DNA of 64,000 bases. Origin: an uncultured Lachnospiraceae bacterium. GTDB taxonomy: Bacteria > Bacillota > Clostridia > Lachnospirales > Lachnospiraceae. The position numbers were made by a program, and so were the translations under genes. Shown piece after piece: positions 44,460 through 55,059 of this stretch. Within the stretch, counting starts at the first letter, position 1; every line of letters starts with the position of its first letter. Below the pieces are notes generated by a model. That model ran no database searches, had not been told where the DNA came from, and was given only the letters and a program-made list of their open reading frames with translations. The stretch is from assembly GCA_944383765.1 (NCBI GenBank), contig CALWQT010000009.1:35065-99064 (forward strand), written 5' to 3'.

Positions 44460-45591
44460 GATTGTGAAAAAAAGAAACAGCCTCAGGGATTTCTGAGGCT
44501 GTTTCTTTTTTGTCTGGAAGGATTGGATCCTGTATCTGATAGGTACGGGTCCATTCTTTTGTCCCTTCTACTTTATGTACTTCCGAACGGTGGATAGAAA
44601 GAAACTTTACCAGTTCATAGCAGTTGATCCAGATTTCATTGTCGCTTTCCTTCTGAGATTCATCAAAAATAAGCTGGATACCAAAATGAAGATGGGGTTC
44701 CTCAATATTGTTGGTATTTTCCGTGGTACTGTAGCCGGTCCTTCCCAGATATCCGATCACGTCTCCTGCCTGTACCGTACTTCCTACTTCCAGATCGCTT
44801 TGATAAGGATAGTTCTTTCTCAGATGAGCATAATAGTAGTATCTTTTTTTGTCAAAACTGCGGATGCCGATCCGCCAGCCTCCGTACTGGTTCCAGCCCA
44901 TGGCTTCCACATAGCCGGATTCCACGGCGATTACAGGTGTACCCACCTGTCCCATCATATCATGCCCTAAATGCTGACGGCGGAAACCATAATCTCTGGA
45001 TACTCCAAAATCATCATAATCGTTGTATGGAAAGCCGCCAGCTATGGGAGAAAAGGCCTTTAGCCCGTATTTGGTCACCCATACCTTGCCCCCGTCCCGC
45101 AGGGGCACTCCGTTTTCGTCGGTGGGAAGGGCAAACTCCGGGGCGTCGGACGCTGCAATTTCAGTCTGATATTCTCCAAGAAGACCGTCCAGGACGGCTC
45201 CGTAGGCTTCTCTGTAGTAAGGGTAGTATTTCATGTCGCCGGTAATGGAATCCATGTTTTCCCCGGATTGGAGACGGGAGACCAAGGTATCCAGGTCCGA
45301 AGACTGATAGTGGGAGAAGTCACCCCCATATTTTGCTCCCAGCCAGGCCAGAAGATCGATCCAGTTTAGATGAACCTCAGACTGATAAGTGTCCACATCG
45401 TACCGGAATGTTTTTTCCAGAACCTGGGAAGGAACATTAAAATCCACCCATTTTATATAGTCTCCGTCACCGGATACGGGAATGGAACCCAGGTGAAAAT
45501 GACTGGACAGGGCAGGGATCAAGACAAAGACCAGAAGAAGAACAGACAGGGCTGCCAGGGCAAGGTGGTAATGCTTTTTGAAAAAAAACAT
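44443..45591 (-). CDS. M23-family metallopeptidase (membrane-anchored)
   Basis: A 382-residue LytM-type peptidase with an N-terminal membrane anchor (about 8-28). The zinc ligands are seen in HLGHD (about 210-215) and HLHFG (about 300), both in the peptidase domain in the second half; it probably cuts peptidoglycan cross-bridges. The first ATG at 45591 follows AGGAGG. Odd: the strong terminator at 44468-44511 lies within this gene, in front of its stop codon, so the mRNA may end without a stop. The stop also falls inside the convergent DUF1015 gene. Confidence 0.88.
   Translation of the reverse strand: MFFFKKHYHLALAALSVLLLVFVLIPALSSHFHLGSIPVSGDGDYIKWVDFNVPSQVLEKTFRYDVDTYQSEVHLNWIDLLAWLGAKYGGDFSHYQSSDLDTLVSRLQSGENMDSITGDMKYYPYYREAYGAVLDGLLGEYQTEIAASDAPEFALPTDENGVPLRDGGKVWVTKYGLKAFSPIAGGFPYNDYDDFGVSRDYGFRRQHLGHDMMGQVGTPVIAVESGYVEAMGWNQYGGWRIGIRSFDKKRYYYYAHLRKNYPYQSDLEVGSTVQAGDVIGYLGRTGYSTTENTNNIEEPHLHFGIQLIFDESQKESDNEIWINCYELVKFLSIHRSEVHKVEGTKEWTRTYQIQDPILPDKKETASEIPEAVSFFHNLIFYG
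44468..44511. terminator. Strong terminator overlapping the 3' end of the M23 gene
   Basis: A perfect 19-bp stem with a 6-base loop and A/T runs at both ends. It ends the rightward serC-serA-DUF1015 operon and lies 23 bp before the M23 stop codon on the other strand. Confidence 0.9.
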
Positions 45592-45671
45592 GGAGAACAA
45601 TCCTCCTATCTTAGTTCTGCAATAAAAATCCTTATTACAGATAAGATATGCGGACAGCTCTCCAGATAGAA

Positions 45672-46475
45672 TTACAGGTTTATGATTTCTTTATCATAAG
45701 GGACAAAAAGATTGCCGTGATAATAGGATTTTCCCTCCGCTTCATAAAGTTCCCGGCGTCTGGACAGGTTATCATCTTCTGTGTGCCAGAGGACCAGATT
45801 GGGAATGCCCAGGCTCTCAGCCAGTTCACAGGCATCTTTCACGGTACTGTGATGCTTTTCATATGGTTTGTACCGATCTTTCTGGCTGTACAGGCAGAAG
45901 GCTTCATGGAGCAGCCAGACACTGCCTTCCACAAAGGGGCGGCAGACCGGATTATAAGGTTCATCCCCGGCACAGGTGAGCTTTTTTCCGTTTTTCAGGA
46001 TAGTAGTAAAACCGAACTGGCGGGCTTTGGTGGAGTGGATATCAAAGAACGTGACCGTATAGTCCAGAATCTGTTCCCGGCTTCCGTCTTTCACGGGAAC
46101 CAGCAGAATCCTTTTTCCAAACAGATCAGTAATGCTGGACTGTATGGTAAGACGGCAGAGGGTAACAATCGTATCCGGAAGACCGTCATGACAGTAAAGA
46201 TTCAGATTTCCATCGTATTTGCCGCTCAAAATCCTGGCACCGATCATCCGGACCAGCCACACCACACCCAGAATGTGGTCTGTATGTTCATGGGTGATAA
46301 AAATATGATGGATATGGTCCAGGGGGACTTTCATATCGTCCAGGAGCCGCAGGATACCATTTCCGCCTCCTGCATCAACGAGAAAATATTCCTGCCCGTC
46401 CCGGATGGCAAAGCAGGTATTGTAACAACGGGTCACTCCGGCGTGCCCGGTTCCGAATACATAAAGTTGTTCCAT
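45672..46475 (-). CDS. MBL-fold metal-dependent hydrolase
   Basis: A 267-residue metallo-beta-lactamase-fold protein with the motif THEHTDHILGV carrying the first zinc-binding His/Asp residues at about 55-65, and further ligands in CAGDEPYN and LWHTEDDN. It resembles tRNase Z-like/phosphodiesterase members, but lacks the extra tRNA-binding arm. The substrate is unknown. ATG 46475 follows GGAGG with 8-base spacing; the longer frame from 46544 has no site. Confidence 0.88.
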   Translation of the reverse strand: MEQLYVFGTGHAGVTRCYNTCFAIRDGQEYFLVDAGGGNGILRLLDDMKVPLDHIHHIFITHEHTDHILGVVWLVRMIGARILSGKYDGNLNLYCHDGLPDTIVTLCRLTIQSSITDLFGKRILLVPVKDGSREQILDYTVTFFDIHSTKARQFGFTTILKNGKKLTCAGDEPYNPVCRPFVEGSVWLLHEAFCLYSQKDRYKPYEKHHSTVKDACELAESLGIPNLVLWHTEDDNLSRRRELYEAEGKSYYHGNLFVPYDKEIINL

Positions 46476-46658
46476 AGGGAAACCTCCGTAGCTTTCATGG
46501 TAAACATCTGCTTCCATCATAGTACAAGGATAAAAGGAATGCAACCATTGAGGGATGGGAAGGGAAAATTCAGAAAAACGTTATGGATTGTGCTGAAAAT
46601 CTATGATATGATAAAACCATTGTTATCATAGGAAAATATTGCAGATAAAGGAGATCTT

Positions 46659-47162
46659 ATGAATAAAGAGGAATTCCTGAGAACGTTGCGGGAGGTACTG
46701 GCCGGAGAAGTTCCGCAGAATATCATTGAAGAAAATATACGATATTATGACGCCTATATTACGGATGAAGTGAGAAAAGGAAGAAACGAAGAGGAAGTCA
46801 TTGAAGAACTGGGGGGCGCCAGGGTCATTGCCAGGACTATTATTGATGTAGCAGAAGCGGGTGGAGACGCAGGAAGTGAAAGCCCTTATGAGGATGCTTA
46901 TCAGGAAAGCGCTTACCGTGGACAGAATACTGCCGGAGAATCCTACGGGGGATACTATGGCCAGGAAGATATGGAAGGGAACCGGAGGACAAGCTTTCAT
47001 GTATATGACCTGAATAAGTGGTATTGGAAGCTGCTGCTGGTTGTGATCGTGATCGCAGTCGTATTTCTTCTGCTGTCCCTTGTGACAGGGCTTGTAACCT
47101 TATTCTGGCCTCTTCTGGTCGTGGGAATGATAGTCTGGATCATAAGCGGACGGAGAAGATAG
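46659..47162 (+). CDS. DUF1700-like membrane protein
   Basis: A 167-residue protein. Its N-terminus (about 1-70: MNKEEFLRTLREVLAG, then IEENIRYYDAYI and EEEVIEELGG) is the HAAS/DUF1700 helical domain. A Gly/Tyr/Glu-rich linker and two membrane helices (about 125-165) follow. In Firmicutes such proteins are commonly paired with a PadR-type regulator, which is absent here. ATG has GGAGAT upstream. Its function is unknown; it may sense membrane stress. The O-antigen ligase gene starts 24 bp later. Confidence 0.75.
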   Translation: MNKEEFLRTLREVLAGEVPQNIIEENIRYYDAYITDEVRKGRNEEEVIEELGGARVIARTIIDVAEAGGDAGSESPYEDAYQESAYRGQNTAGESYGGYYGQEDMEGNRRTSFHVYDLNKWYWKLLLVVIVIAVVFLLLSLVTGLVTLFWPLLVVGMIVWIISGRRR

Positions 47163-47185
47163 AGATAGAAAGGAAGTTTTAAGCT

Positions 47186-48805
47186 ATGTCACAAAAGGGA
47201 ATAAAAAATACAGAAGAAAAGGGGATATTAGAGCAGGAAACAGGGAAAATCGTGAGCAAGACCACAGCCATAGCCATGTTTCTGTTACTGGTGATATTTC
47301 CTGTTTTCATTACCAGCCAACACTATATGAATATTTTGAGAATGAAATATAAGTTTTTCTGGGTGATGGTGGTAGTTCTGGCGGCAGTCAGTGTGTTTGT
47401 AGGAGCTGTTTTTCTGTTCATCGATATGAATGAGAACAAGGGGAAGAAGACAAAAGAATGGCTGGCCCGCTTTAAGCCGTCCTGTTGGAAGGAAACGTTC
47501 TCTCTGGCAGACGGAGGGGTACTGATATTTATTGTCATAGCCTTGATTTCTACTCTGACTTCAGAGTATCTGTATGAGGCTTTCTGGGGAAATGAAGGGC
47601 GGTATTCCGGATTTTTCCTGCTGGCGTTATATACCGTGTTTTATTTTCTGGTCAGCCGGTTTTTCTGTTTTAAACGATGGTATCTGGATGGCTTCCTGAT
47701 TTCTTCCATGGCCGCCTGCATCTTCGGGATCACCGATTATTTCCGCATGGATATTATGGGATTCAAAGAAGGCATTGTACCGGAAATGGCAGACATTTTC
47801 ACGTCTACCTTTGGAAATATCAACACTTTTACTGCTTTTGTGGGAATGGTGCTGGCTGTGTCGGCTGCTCTGTTTGCATTGGAACGGGATAAAAAACGTA
47901 CGGTCTGGTATTATTTTTGTACAGCGGTATCCAGCGTGGCTCTTATTACTTCCCAGAGTGATAATGGTTATTTGTCTGTGGCTGCCATTTTTATTGCGCT
48001 GCCCTTCTTTCTGTTTGGAACCAGAACTGGTATCAGGCGTTATCTGATCATTGTAGCTACCTTTATCACAGCAGCAGCCTGGGTAGGGTATATCAATGTG
48101 GCTATGGCAGATACGGTTATCGGTCTTGCCGGAATCGGAGGAGTGGTCACAACCCTTCCCGGATTGGGAATCCTGGCAGCTGTTCTCTGGCTGGCAGTCA
48201 TAATCTGGGTTTGGACAGACAGAAAGAAAAAAGCAGGAGACCAGCTGGGAAAGGCTCCCAGACGTATCTGGAAATGGCTGATGGTGGCAGTTCTGGCAGT
48301 AGTGGTTATCTGCTTTGTGGATGCTAACTTTTGGGGGCATGGGGAACGGTATGGAGCGATGCAGGATTTCCTGGTGTTCCGTGATTCCTGGGGAACTAAC
48401 AGAGGCTTTGTATGGCGGATCGCTATGGAAGATTATCTCCATGTATTTACTCCGTTGCAGAAGCTGTTTGGATATGGACCGGATACCTTCGGTATCATTA
48501 CTACATCCTTTAACAGCCAGGAGATGCATGAGGTAGCGGGACAGATTTTTGACAGTGCTCATAATGCCTATATTCATTATTTCGCTACCATCGGTCCGAT
48601 TGGACTGGCTGGTTATCTGGTTTTTCTGCTCAGCAGTCTTCGTGCTATGGCAAAGAACTGGAAAAAAGATTCCTGTCTGTTTGCTTTGTTTTTGGCAGTG
48701 CTGGGATACTCTGCCCAGGCATTGGTCAATATTGACCTTCCCATTGTGACTCCGTTTCTTTGGGCATTCCTGGGAATGGGAGCTGCCATAATTAGGCGAA
48801 ATTAA
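47186..48805 (+). CDS. O-antigen ligase/Wzy-like polysaccharide membrane protein
   Basis: A 539-residue protein with about 12 membrane helices and a long extracytoplasmic loop containing LFGYGPDTFG, typical of the O-antigen ligase (PF04932, WaaL/Wzy) family. SAHNAYIHYFATIGPIGLAGYL marks the C-terminal helices. It polymerises or ligates glycan chains on undecaprenyl phosphate at the outer face of the membrane. SD AAAGGAAG; the gene is the first of the surface-glycan locus and is followed by a hairpin. Confidence 0.85.
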   Translation: MSQKGIKNTEEKGILEQETGKIVSKTTAIAMFLLLVIFPVFITSQHYMNILRMKYKFFWVMVVVLAAVSVFVGAVFLFIDMNENKGKKTKEWLARFKPSCWKETFSLADGGVLIFIVIALISTLTSEYLYEAFWGNEGRYSGFFLLALYTVFYFLVSRFFCFKRWYLDGFLISSMAACIFGITDYFRMDIMGFKEGIVPEMADIFTSTFGNINTFTAFVGMVLAVSAALFALERDKKRTVWYYFCTAVSSVALITSQSDNGYLSVAAIFIALPFFLFGTRTGIRRYLIIVATFITAAAWVGYINVAMADTVIGLAGIGGVVTTLPGLGILAAVLWLAVIIWVWTDRKKKAGDQLGKAPRRIWKWLMVAVLAVVVICFVDANFWGHGERYGAMQDFLVFRDSWGTNRGFVWRIAMEDYLHVFTPLQKLFGYGPDTFGIITTSFNSQEMHEVAGQIFDSAHNAYIHYFATIGPIGLAGYLVFLLSSLRAMAKNWKKDSCLFALFLAVLGYSAQALVNIDLPIVTPFLWAFLGMGAAIIRRN

Positions 48806-48836
48806 CAGTATTTTAAATAATTTCTAATATTTTTCG

Positions 48837-48865
48837 GGGCTGATAAGATATACTTGTCAGCCCGT
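48837..48865 (+). terminator. Hairpin after the O-antigen ligase gene
   Basis: An 11-bp stem (one G-U pair) with a 7-base loop; no long U-run follows, so terminator strength is uncertain. Confidence 0.5.
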
Positions 48866-48868
48866 TTG

Positions 48869-48877
48869 TGCTATAAT
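48869..48877 (+). promoter_or_regulatory. Extended -10 promoter of the glycan gene cluster
   Basis: TGCTATAAT, an extended -10 box, about 70 bp before the sugar transferase start. No clear -35. Confidence 0.5.
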
Positions 48878-48949
48878 GGGGCAAGGTATGCAGTCATGCC
48901 TCAGGTGAGTGAGGCGAAAAAGTAGAACGAATGATAGGAATGAAGATAG

Positions 48950-50290
48950 ATGAAAAATCAGGAACGCTATAAAAGGCTGATCAAGTTATTGTTTTCTTTG
49001 GTACTGACCGGATTGATCGTGGCCATTTACGCTTTTGTCTGGACGTATTATTTCAATGACCAGATGCTTCAGTCTCCCTTTTTCCGGAGAGGAAACTGGC
49101 TGATGATCTTCTTGTACGGTGTACTGCTGGCATTTTTTATGAAAATGTACGGTGGTTATAAAGTGGGATATCTGAAAAAGGGGAATCTGATCTACTCCCA
49201 GATCCTTTCTGTGATTTTCTTGAATATCTTTACGTATCTCCAGATTGCAGTATTGGATAAACGTTTTTTTTCTCCGGTTGTGATCATCCTCATGACGTTT
49301 GCGGATGCAGCAGCTATTGTTCTGTGGACTTTGATATTTGAGAAGCTTTACAGCTGGATGTATCCTCCCAGGCGGATGCTGCTGGTAGCAGGAGACCGTT
49401 CCGATTACCATCTATTGGAGAAGATGAACACCAGGGAAGATAAATATGAGATTCGGGATGTGATCAGTTACCGGAAGGGTTTTGAAAAGTTTACGGAAAA
49501 AGTTCGGGATTTTGACGGGGTGATCATTGGGGATATGCCTTCTCATGACCGGAATCTGATTTTAAAATATTGTTATGAAAAGAATATCAGGACCTATGCG
49601 GTACCGAAGATATCGGATATTCTGCTGAAAAGTTCGGATGAGCTGAATCTGTTTGATTCCCCGCTTTTCCTTTCCAGGAACGGAGGGCTGACCATAGAGC
49701 AGGAAGCAGCGAAACGGGTGTTGGATCTGATCCTGGCGTTGACAGCTGCAGTGGTGACACTGCCGTTTTTTGCTGTGATCGCACTGGCGGTAAAGCTTAC
49801 AGACCGGGGACCGGTATTTTATACCCAGACCAGACTGACAAAAAACGGTAAACCGTTTGAAATTTATAAGTTCCGTACCATGATCCAGAATGCGGAGGCG
49901 GTGAGCGGAGCCCGCCTGGCGGCTGAAAAAGATCCCAGGATACTGCCTGTTGTGGGAACTCTTCTTCGCCGGACCAGGTTGGACGAGCTCCCTCAGATCT
50001 ACAATATCCTGAAAGGGGATATGTCCATTGTAGGCCCCAGGCCGGAGCGGCCGGAACTGGCTGCTGAGATTGAAAAAGAGATTCCGGAGTTTTCCTACCG
50101 GCTGAAGGTAAAGGCAGGACTGACCGGATATGCCCAGGTATATGGAAAATACAACACCACCTCTTACGATAAGCTGAAGTTGGATCTGACTTATATTCGG
50201 AACTACTCTATGCTGTTGGATCTGAAACTCATCCTGATGACACCGAAGATCATGCTGATGAAGGAAAGTACGGAAGGGGTAAAGGAATGA
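48950..50290 (+). CDS. Polyprenyl-phosphate sugar-1-phosphate transferase
   Basis: A 446-residue initiating glycosyl-phosphate transferase. Residues about 10-125 form four or five membrane helices, 130-230 a nucleotide-fold-like domain, and 250-446 the catalytic bacterial sugar transferase domain (PF02397) with FKFRTM-type motif YKFRTMIQNAE, RTRLDELPQIYNILKGDMSIVGPRP and AGLTGYAQV. It attaches the first sugar phosphate to undecaprenyl phosphate, starting repeat-unit assembly. The next gene overlaps it by ATGA. Confidence 0.93.
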   Translation: MKNQERYKRLIKLLFSLVLTGLIVAIYAFVWTYYFNDQMLQSPFFRRGNWLMIFLYGVLLAFFMKMYGGYKVGYLKKGNLIYSQILSVIFLNIFTYLQIAVLDKRFFSPVVIILMTFADAAAIVLWTLIFEKLYSWMYPPRRMLLVAGDRSDYHLLEKMNTREDKYEIRDVISYRKGFEKFTEKVRDFDGVIIGDMPSHDRNLILKYCYEKNIRTYAVPKISDILLKSSDELNLFDSPLFLSRNGGLTIEQEAAKRVLDLILALTAAVVTLPFFAVIALAVKLTDRGPVFYTQTRLTKNGKPFEIYKFRTMIQNAEAVSGARLAAEKDPRILPVVGTLLRRTRLDELPQIYNILKGDMSIVGPRPERPELAAEIEKEIPEFSYRLKVKAGLTGYAQVYGKYNTTSYDKLKLDLTYIRNYSMLLDLKLILMTPKIMLMKESTEGVKE

Positions 50291-51417
50291 GCGTGAAAAA
50301 GTTAAAAGTCTTACAGGTCAATAAATTATACAGTCCAGTTACAGGGGGAATTGAGCGCATCGTACAGTATATAGCGGAAGGTTTAAAAGATGATGTAGAT
50401 ATGCAGGTGCTTGTCTGCCAGACAAAGGGACGAGGCCGTGATGATGTGATAAATGGAGTAAAGGTTCATAGGGCAGGCAGCATGGGTATATTATTTTCTT
50501 TGCCGATTTCTTTTCCTTTTTTGTTTAAGTTTAGGAACATGGCAGGAAAAGCAGATATTGTCCATATTCACTGCCCTTTTCCTCTAGCAGATCTGGCATG
50601 CATGTTGTCCGGATATAAAGGAAAAGTGGTGGTTTCGTGGCACAGTGATGTGGTGAAACAGAAGAAATTGATGTTGCTGTATCGGCCTGTGATGGAGTGG
50701 CTTTTAAAGAGGGCGGATGTGATTATTGTCAGTGCTAATGGTATTATTGAAGGTTCCTCTTATCTAGGCCCATATAAAGAAAAATGTCGGATTATTCCTT
50801 TTGCCGTGAATCCGGAAGTTGACAGGAAGGGAAAAGAGTATTTAGAGACTCTACCTTTAAGGAGAATAGATGAAGAACAAATCACTCGTTTTTTATTTGT
50901 GGGTCGCTTAGTGTACTATAAAGGCGTGGATGTTTTGCTGAGAGCTTTTGCAAAGGTGGAAAATGCGAAATTGCATATTGTAGGAAGCGGTGAACTGGAG
51001 AATCAGCTGAAAAATTTTGTATACAGTAATAATATGAGTGACAAGGTGAGCTTTAAAGGGAACATTAGTGATCAGGAGCTGGAACGAGAATTTGAAGACT
51101 GTGATGTTTTTGTATTGCCTTCTGTTATGAAGAGCGAGGCATTTGGTCTTGTGCAGCAGGAAGCCATGGCTTATGGGAAACCTGTTATTAATACAAAGTT
51201 AAAGAGTGGAGTTCCGGAAGTTAGCGTTGATGGAGAAACAGGGATTACAGTGGAACCTGGCAATGTGGATGGACTTGCGAAAGCCATGCAGGAATTGATA
51301 GATAATCCTGTTAAAAGACTGCAACTGGGAAAAGCTGCCAGGAAGAAAGTGGACGAGCAATATACGATGGAAGTGATGTTAGAAAGGATAAGGAAAGTAT
51401 ATTTAAACTTGCTATAA
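50287..51417 (+). CDS. GT4-family glycosyltransferase
   Basis: A 376-residue GT-B glycosyltransferase. It has the N-terminal GGIERIVQYIA, a DVVKQKK/ISANG-type linker, FLFVGRLVYYKGVDVLLRAF, and the nucleotide-binding EAFGLVQQEAMAYGKPVI near the C-terminus, which is the E-x7-E motif of GT4 retaining enzymes. It adds a sugar, perhaps mannose or rhamnose, to the lipid-linked repeat unit. Start ATG overlaps the stop of the sugar transferase by four bases. Base composition begins to fall towards its end. Confidence 0.9.
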   Translation: MSVKKLKVLQVNKLYSPVTGGIERIVQYIAEGLKDDVDMQVLVCQTKGRGRDDVINGVKVHRAGSMGILFSLPISFPFLFKFRNMAGKADIVHIHCPFPLADLACMLSGYKGKVVVSWHSDVVKQKKLMLLYRPVMEWLLKRADVIIVSANGIIEGSSYLGPYKEKCRIIPFAVNPEVDRKGKEYLETLPLRRIDEEQITRFLFVGRLVYYKGVDVLLRAFAKVENAKLHIVGSGELENQLKNFVYSNNMSDKVSFKGNISDQELEREFEDCDVFVLPSVMKSEAFGLVQQEAMAYGKPVINTKLKSGVPEVSVDGETGITVEPGNVDGLAKAMQELIDNPVKRLQLGKAARKKVDEQYTMEVMLERIRKVYLNLL

Positions 51418-51540
51418 AGTAAAGAAAGATTTAGAGGTTGACTGGAAGGAAGCATATATAGTAAAATATCGGGAGATATGTAAAAATTATAGAATTATAA
51501 ATAAAAGAGATGTTTTGTGGTAGTGAAAGGAAGAAAGTGT

Positions 51541-52611
51541 ATGAGAAATACAGCTTTAATTATGGCTGGAGGACGTGGGGAACGTTTTTGGCCTAAAAGC
51601 AGGAGAGAATTGCCCAAACAATTTTTGTCATTAACAGATGATGGGAAGACTATGATCCAGCTGACTGTAGAGAGAATTTTGCCATTAGTGGAAATGGATG
51701 ATATCTATATTGTCACAAATAAAGATTATAAACATCTTGTTCGAGAACAGTTACCGGAAATACCTGAGGAGAATATTTTATGTGAGCCAGTAGGGAGAAA
51801 TACAGCTCCATGTATAGGGTTAGGGGCAATTCATATTATGAAAAAGTATAATGATGCAGTAATGTATGTTTTGCCATCTGATCATTTAATTAAATTTAAT
51901 AATATGTTTTTAGCTTCTTTGAAAGATGCTAGAGAAGTGGCGATTCAAGGAGATAATCTGGTGACTCTTGGTATTACACCTGATCATCCAGAAACTGGAT
52001 ATGGTTATATTAAAATTGGAAAGAGTGCTGCTGAGAATAGAGCATATTTGGTAGAACGTTTTGTGGAAAAACCAAGCTTGGAAGTAGCAAAAGAATATTT
52101 AGCGACAGAAGAATATTTGTGGAATAGTGGAATGTTTGTGTGGAAAGTATCCACAATTTTAATGAATATTCAAAAACATATGCCGAATATGTATCAAAAT
52201 TTGATGCGAATTCAAGCAGCCATTGGTACAGAGGAAGAGGAAGCTGTTTTAAACAGAGAGTTTTCATCCATGGAATCTCAGTCTATTGATTATGGTATTA
52301 TGGAGAAGGCAGGCAATATTTATATTTTGCCGGGAACATTTGGCTGGGATGATGTAGGGTCTTGGTTGGCAGTGGGGAGAATAAAGAAGACCAATGAATC
52401 TGGAAATGTTGTGAACGGCAATATTATTACTATTGGTACTCATAATTGCATCATCCAAGGTGACAAAAAACTTATTGCTACGGTTGGAATAGAAGATTTA
52501 ATAATAGTAGATACTGATGATGCAACACTGATTTGTGCAAAAGACAGTGCGGGTGATATAAAGAAAGTTTTGGAAAATTTAAAAATTTGTAATAGGGATG
52601 AATACATTTAA
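51541..52611 (+). CDS. manC: Mannose-1-phosphate guanylyltransferase
   Basis: A 356-residue nucleotidyltransferase that makes GDP-mannose from mannose-1-phosphate and GTP. It has MAGGRGERFWPKSR and the SDHLI motif, and FVEKP at about residue 175, all in the catalytic domain; the C-terminal isomerase domain of the bifunctional ManC (about 470 residues) is absent. ATG 51541 with AAAGGAAG is the start; the frame is open from 51517. It feeds gmd next to it. From here the DNA is distinctly AT-rich. Confidence 0.92.
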   Translation: MRNTALIMAGGRGERFWPKSRRELPKQFLSLTDDGKTMIQLTVERILPLVEMDDIYIVTNKDYKHLVREQLPEIPEENILCEPVGRNTAPCIGLGAIHIMKKYNDAVMYVLPSDHLIKFNNMFLASLKDAREVAIQGDNLVTLGITPDHPETGYGYIKIGKSAAENRAYLVERFVEKPSLEVAKEYLATEEYLWNSGMFVWKVSTILMNIQKHMPNMYQNLMRIQAAIGTEEEEAVLNREFSSMESQSIDYGIMEKAGNIYILPGTFGWDDVGSWLAVGRIKKTNESGNVVNGNIITIGTHNCIIQGDKKLIATVGIEDLIIVDTDDATLICAKDSAGDIKKVLENLKICNRDEYI

Positions 52612-53664
<1,053 letters not shown>

Positions 53665-53733
53665 TAAAGCGAATACAATTTTTTACAAAGCAGATTTGTA
53701 TAGTTTAGATAAGTGTTTGTAAGAATGATGACG

Positions 53734-53766
53734 TAGACCATATACAGATAAGTTGTATATGGTCTA
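53734..53766 (+). terminator. Hairpin between gmd and the following GT gene
   Basis: A perfect 12-bp stem with a 9-base loop. No U-run follows, so it might be a terminator or an mRNA-stabilising hairpin. The remaining 217-bp gap is AT-rich and shows no gene. Confidence 0.5.
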
Positions 53767-53881
53767 TTGTCGATATGGAAATATTAAAATTAGAAATTAT
53801 AAAGTAAATAGCATGGATAACAAGATATTTGTAAAAATAAGACTTCAATAGTTCTGCAAAAAGTGAGGAGAGCGATATACT

Positions 53882-55033
53882 TTGAAAATAGCTTTTGACG
53901 GGCAGTTATTTTTAAAAGGTAATAAGACGGGAATTGCATGGTATGCACATAATATTGTGAAAGAATTATCAAAGATTTCGGACAATGATTGTATATGTAA
54001 TTATTTTAGCAAGGTTACCTGGTCAGATAAAGAAGGTGAGCTAAAGGACCGGTATAAAGGAATAGAAATGCAATCTTGTACATTTTTTGATAATGTGTTA
54101 TATAAGATGGTTTGGCCGTTTATACCAATCCCCTATAGGTTATTTTTTAAGAAAAAAGCAGATGTAACATTGTTTTTTAATTACGCACTTCCACCTGGAG
54201 TTAAAGGAAAGAAGGTGGTCGTGGTCTATGATATGGCATATAAAACATGTCCTGCGACGGTGAGAAAGAAAACAAGATACTGGTTAAATTTAATGTTACG
54301 GCAATCGTGTCGAAGAGCAGATTTGATAGTTACCATTTCAGAATTTAGTAAATCAGAAATAATAAAATATTTGGGAATTCCAGAAGAAAGAATAATAATT
54401 ATTCCTTGCGGTGTGGACAAAGAACGGTTCCATACCAATTATACGATAGAATCTATCAATAATTGTATGAAAAAATATGGAATAAAAGAAGAATATCTGC
54501 TTTATCTTGGAACTTTAGAGCCAAGAAAGAATATCGATAATATTATAAAAGCATATGCATTGCTGAAAAATAGAAGAAAAATATCAGAAAAAATCCCACA
54601 ATTAGTTTTGGCAGGTGGAAAAGGGTGGTATTACGAAAGTATTTTTGAATTAGTGAAAAAGCTACAATTGGAAAAGAATATTATTTTTACTGGGTATGTA
54701 TCAGAAGAGGAAGTTCCGTTATTGATGAGTGGCGCGCACGTTTTTGTCTTTCCATCATTGTATGAAGGATTTGGAATGCCACCATTGGAAGCAATGGCTT
54801 GTGGGACTCCGGTTGTAACATCAAATGCCGCATCGCTTCCGGAAGTTGTAGGAGATGCAGGAATCTGTGTGGATCCTTTTGATGTAGAACAGATAGCTTC
54901 CAATGTAGAACGTTTATTGTATGATGAAGATGAATATAAACGATTCCGAAAAGAAGGATTGCGTAGAGTCGAACAATTTGATTGGCATAAAATTGCATTG
55001 AGATTTAATGAGAAACTTAAAGACTTAGTTTAA
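53882..55033 (+). CDS. GT4-family glycosyltransferase
   Basis: A 383-residue GT-B glycosyltransferase. It has the DGQLFLKGNKTGIAWY N-terminus, a CGVDKERF stretch, LYLGTLEPRKNIDNIIKAY, and the C-terminal FPSLYEGFGMPPLEAMACGTP, which holds the E-x7-E nucleotide-binding motif. It probably adds a GDP-mannose- or GDP-rhamnose-derived sugar. Start is TTG at 53882, 11 bp after AGGAG; no ATG of suitable position exists. Confidence 0.88.
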   Translation: MKIAFDGQLFLKGNKTGIAWYAHNIVKELSKISDNDCICNYFSKVTWSDKEGELKDRYKGIEMQSCTFFDNVLYKMVWPFIPIPYRLFFKKKADVTLFFNYALPPGVKGKKVVVVYDMAYKTCPATVRKKTRYWLNLMLRQSCRRADLIVTISEFSKSEIIKYLGIPEERIIIIPCGVDKERFHTNYTIESINNCMKKYGIKEEYLLYLGTLEPRKNIDNIIKAYALLKNRRKISEKIPQLVLAGGKGWYYESIFELVKKLQLEKNIIFTGYVSEEEVPLLMSGAHVFVFPSLYEGFGMPPLEAMACGTPVVTSNAASLPEVVGDAGICVDPFDVEQIASNVERLLYDEDEYKRFRKEGLRRVEQFDWHKIALRFNEKLKDLV

Positions 55034-55059
55034 ATATTTATAAAATGTGAGGAATTAAT

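Noticed and set aside
45648..46631. A 327-codon plus-strand frame opposite the MBL gene
   Set aside because: Complementary to a well-supported hydrolase, no Shine-Dalgarno site.
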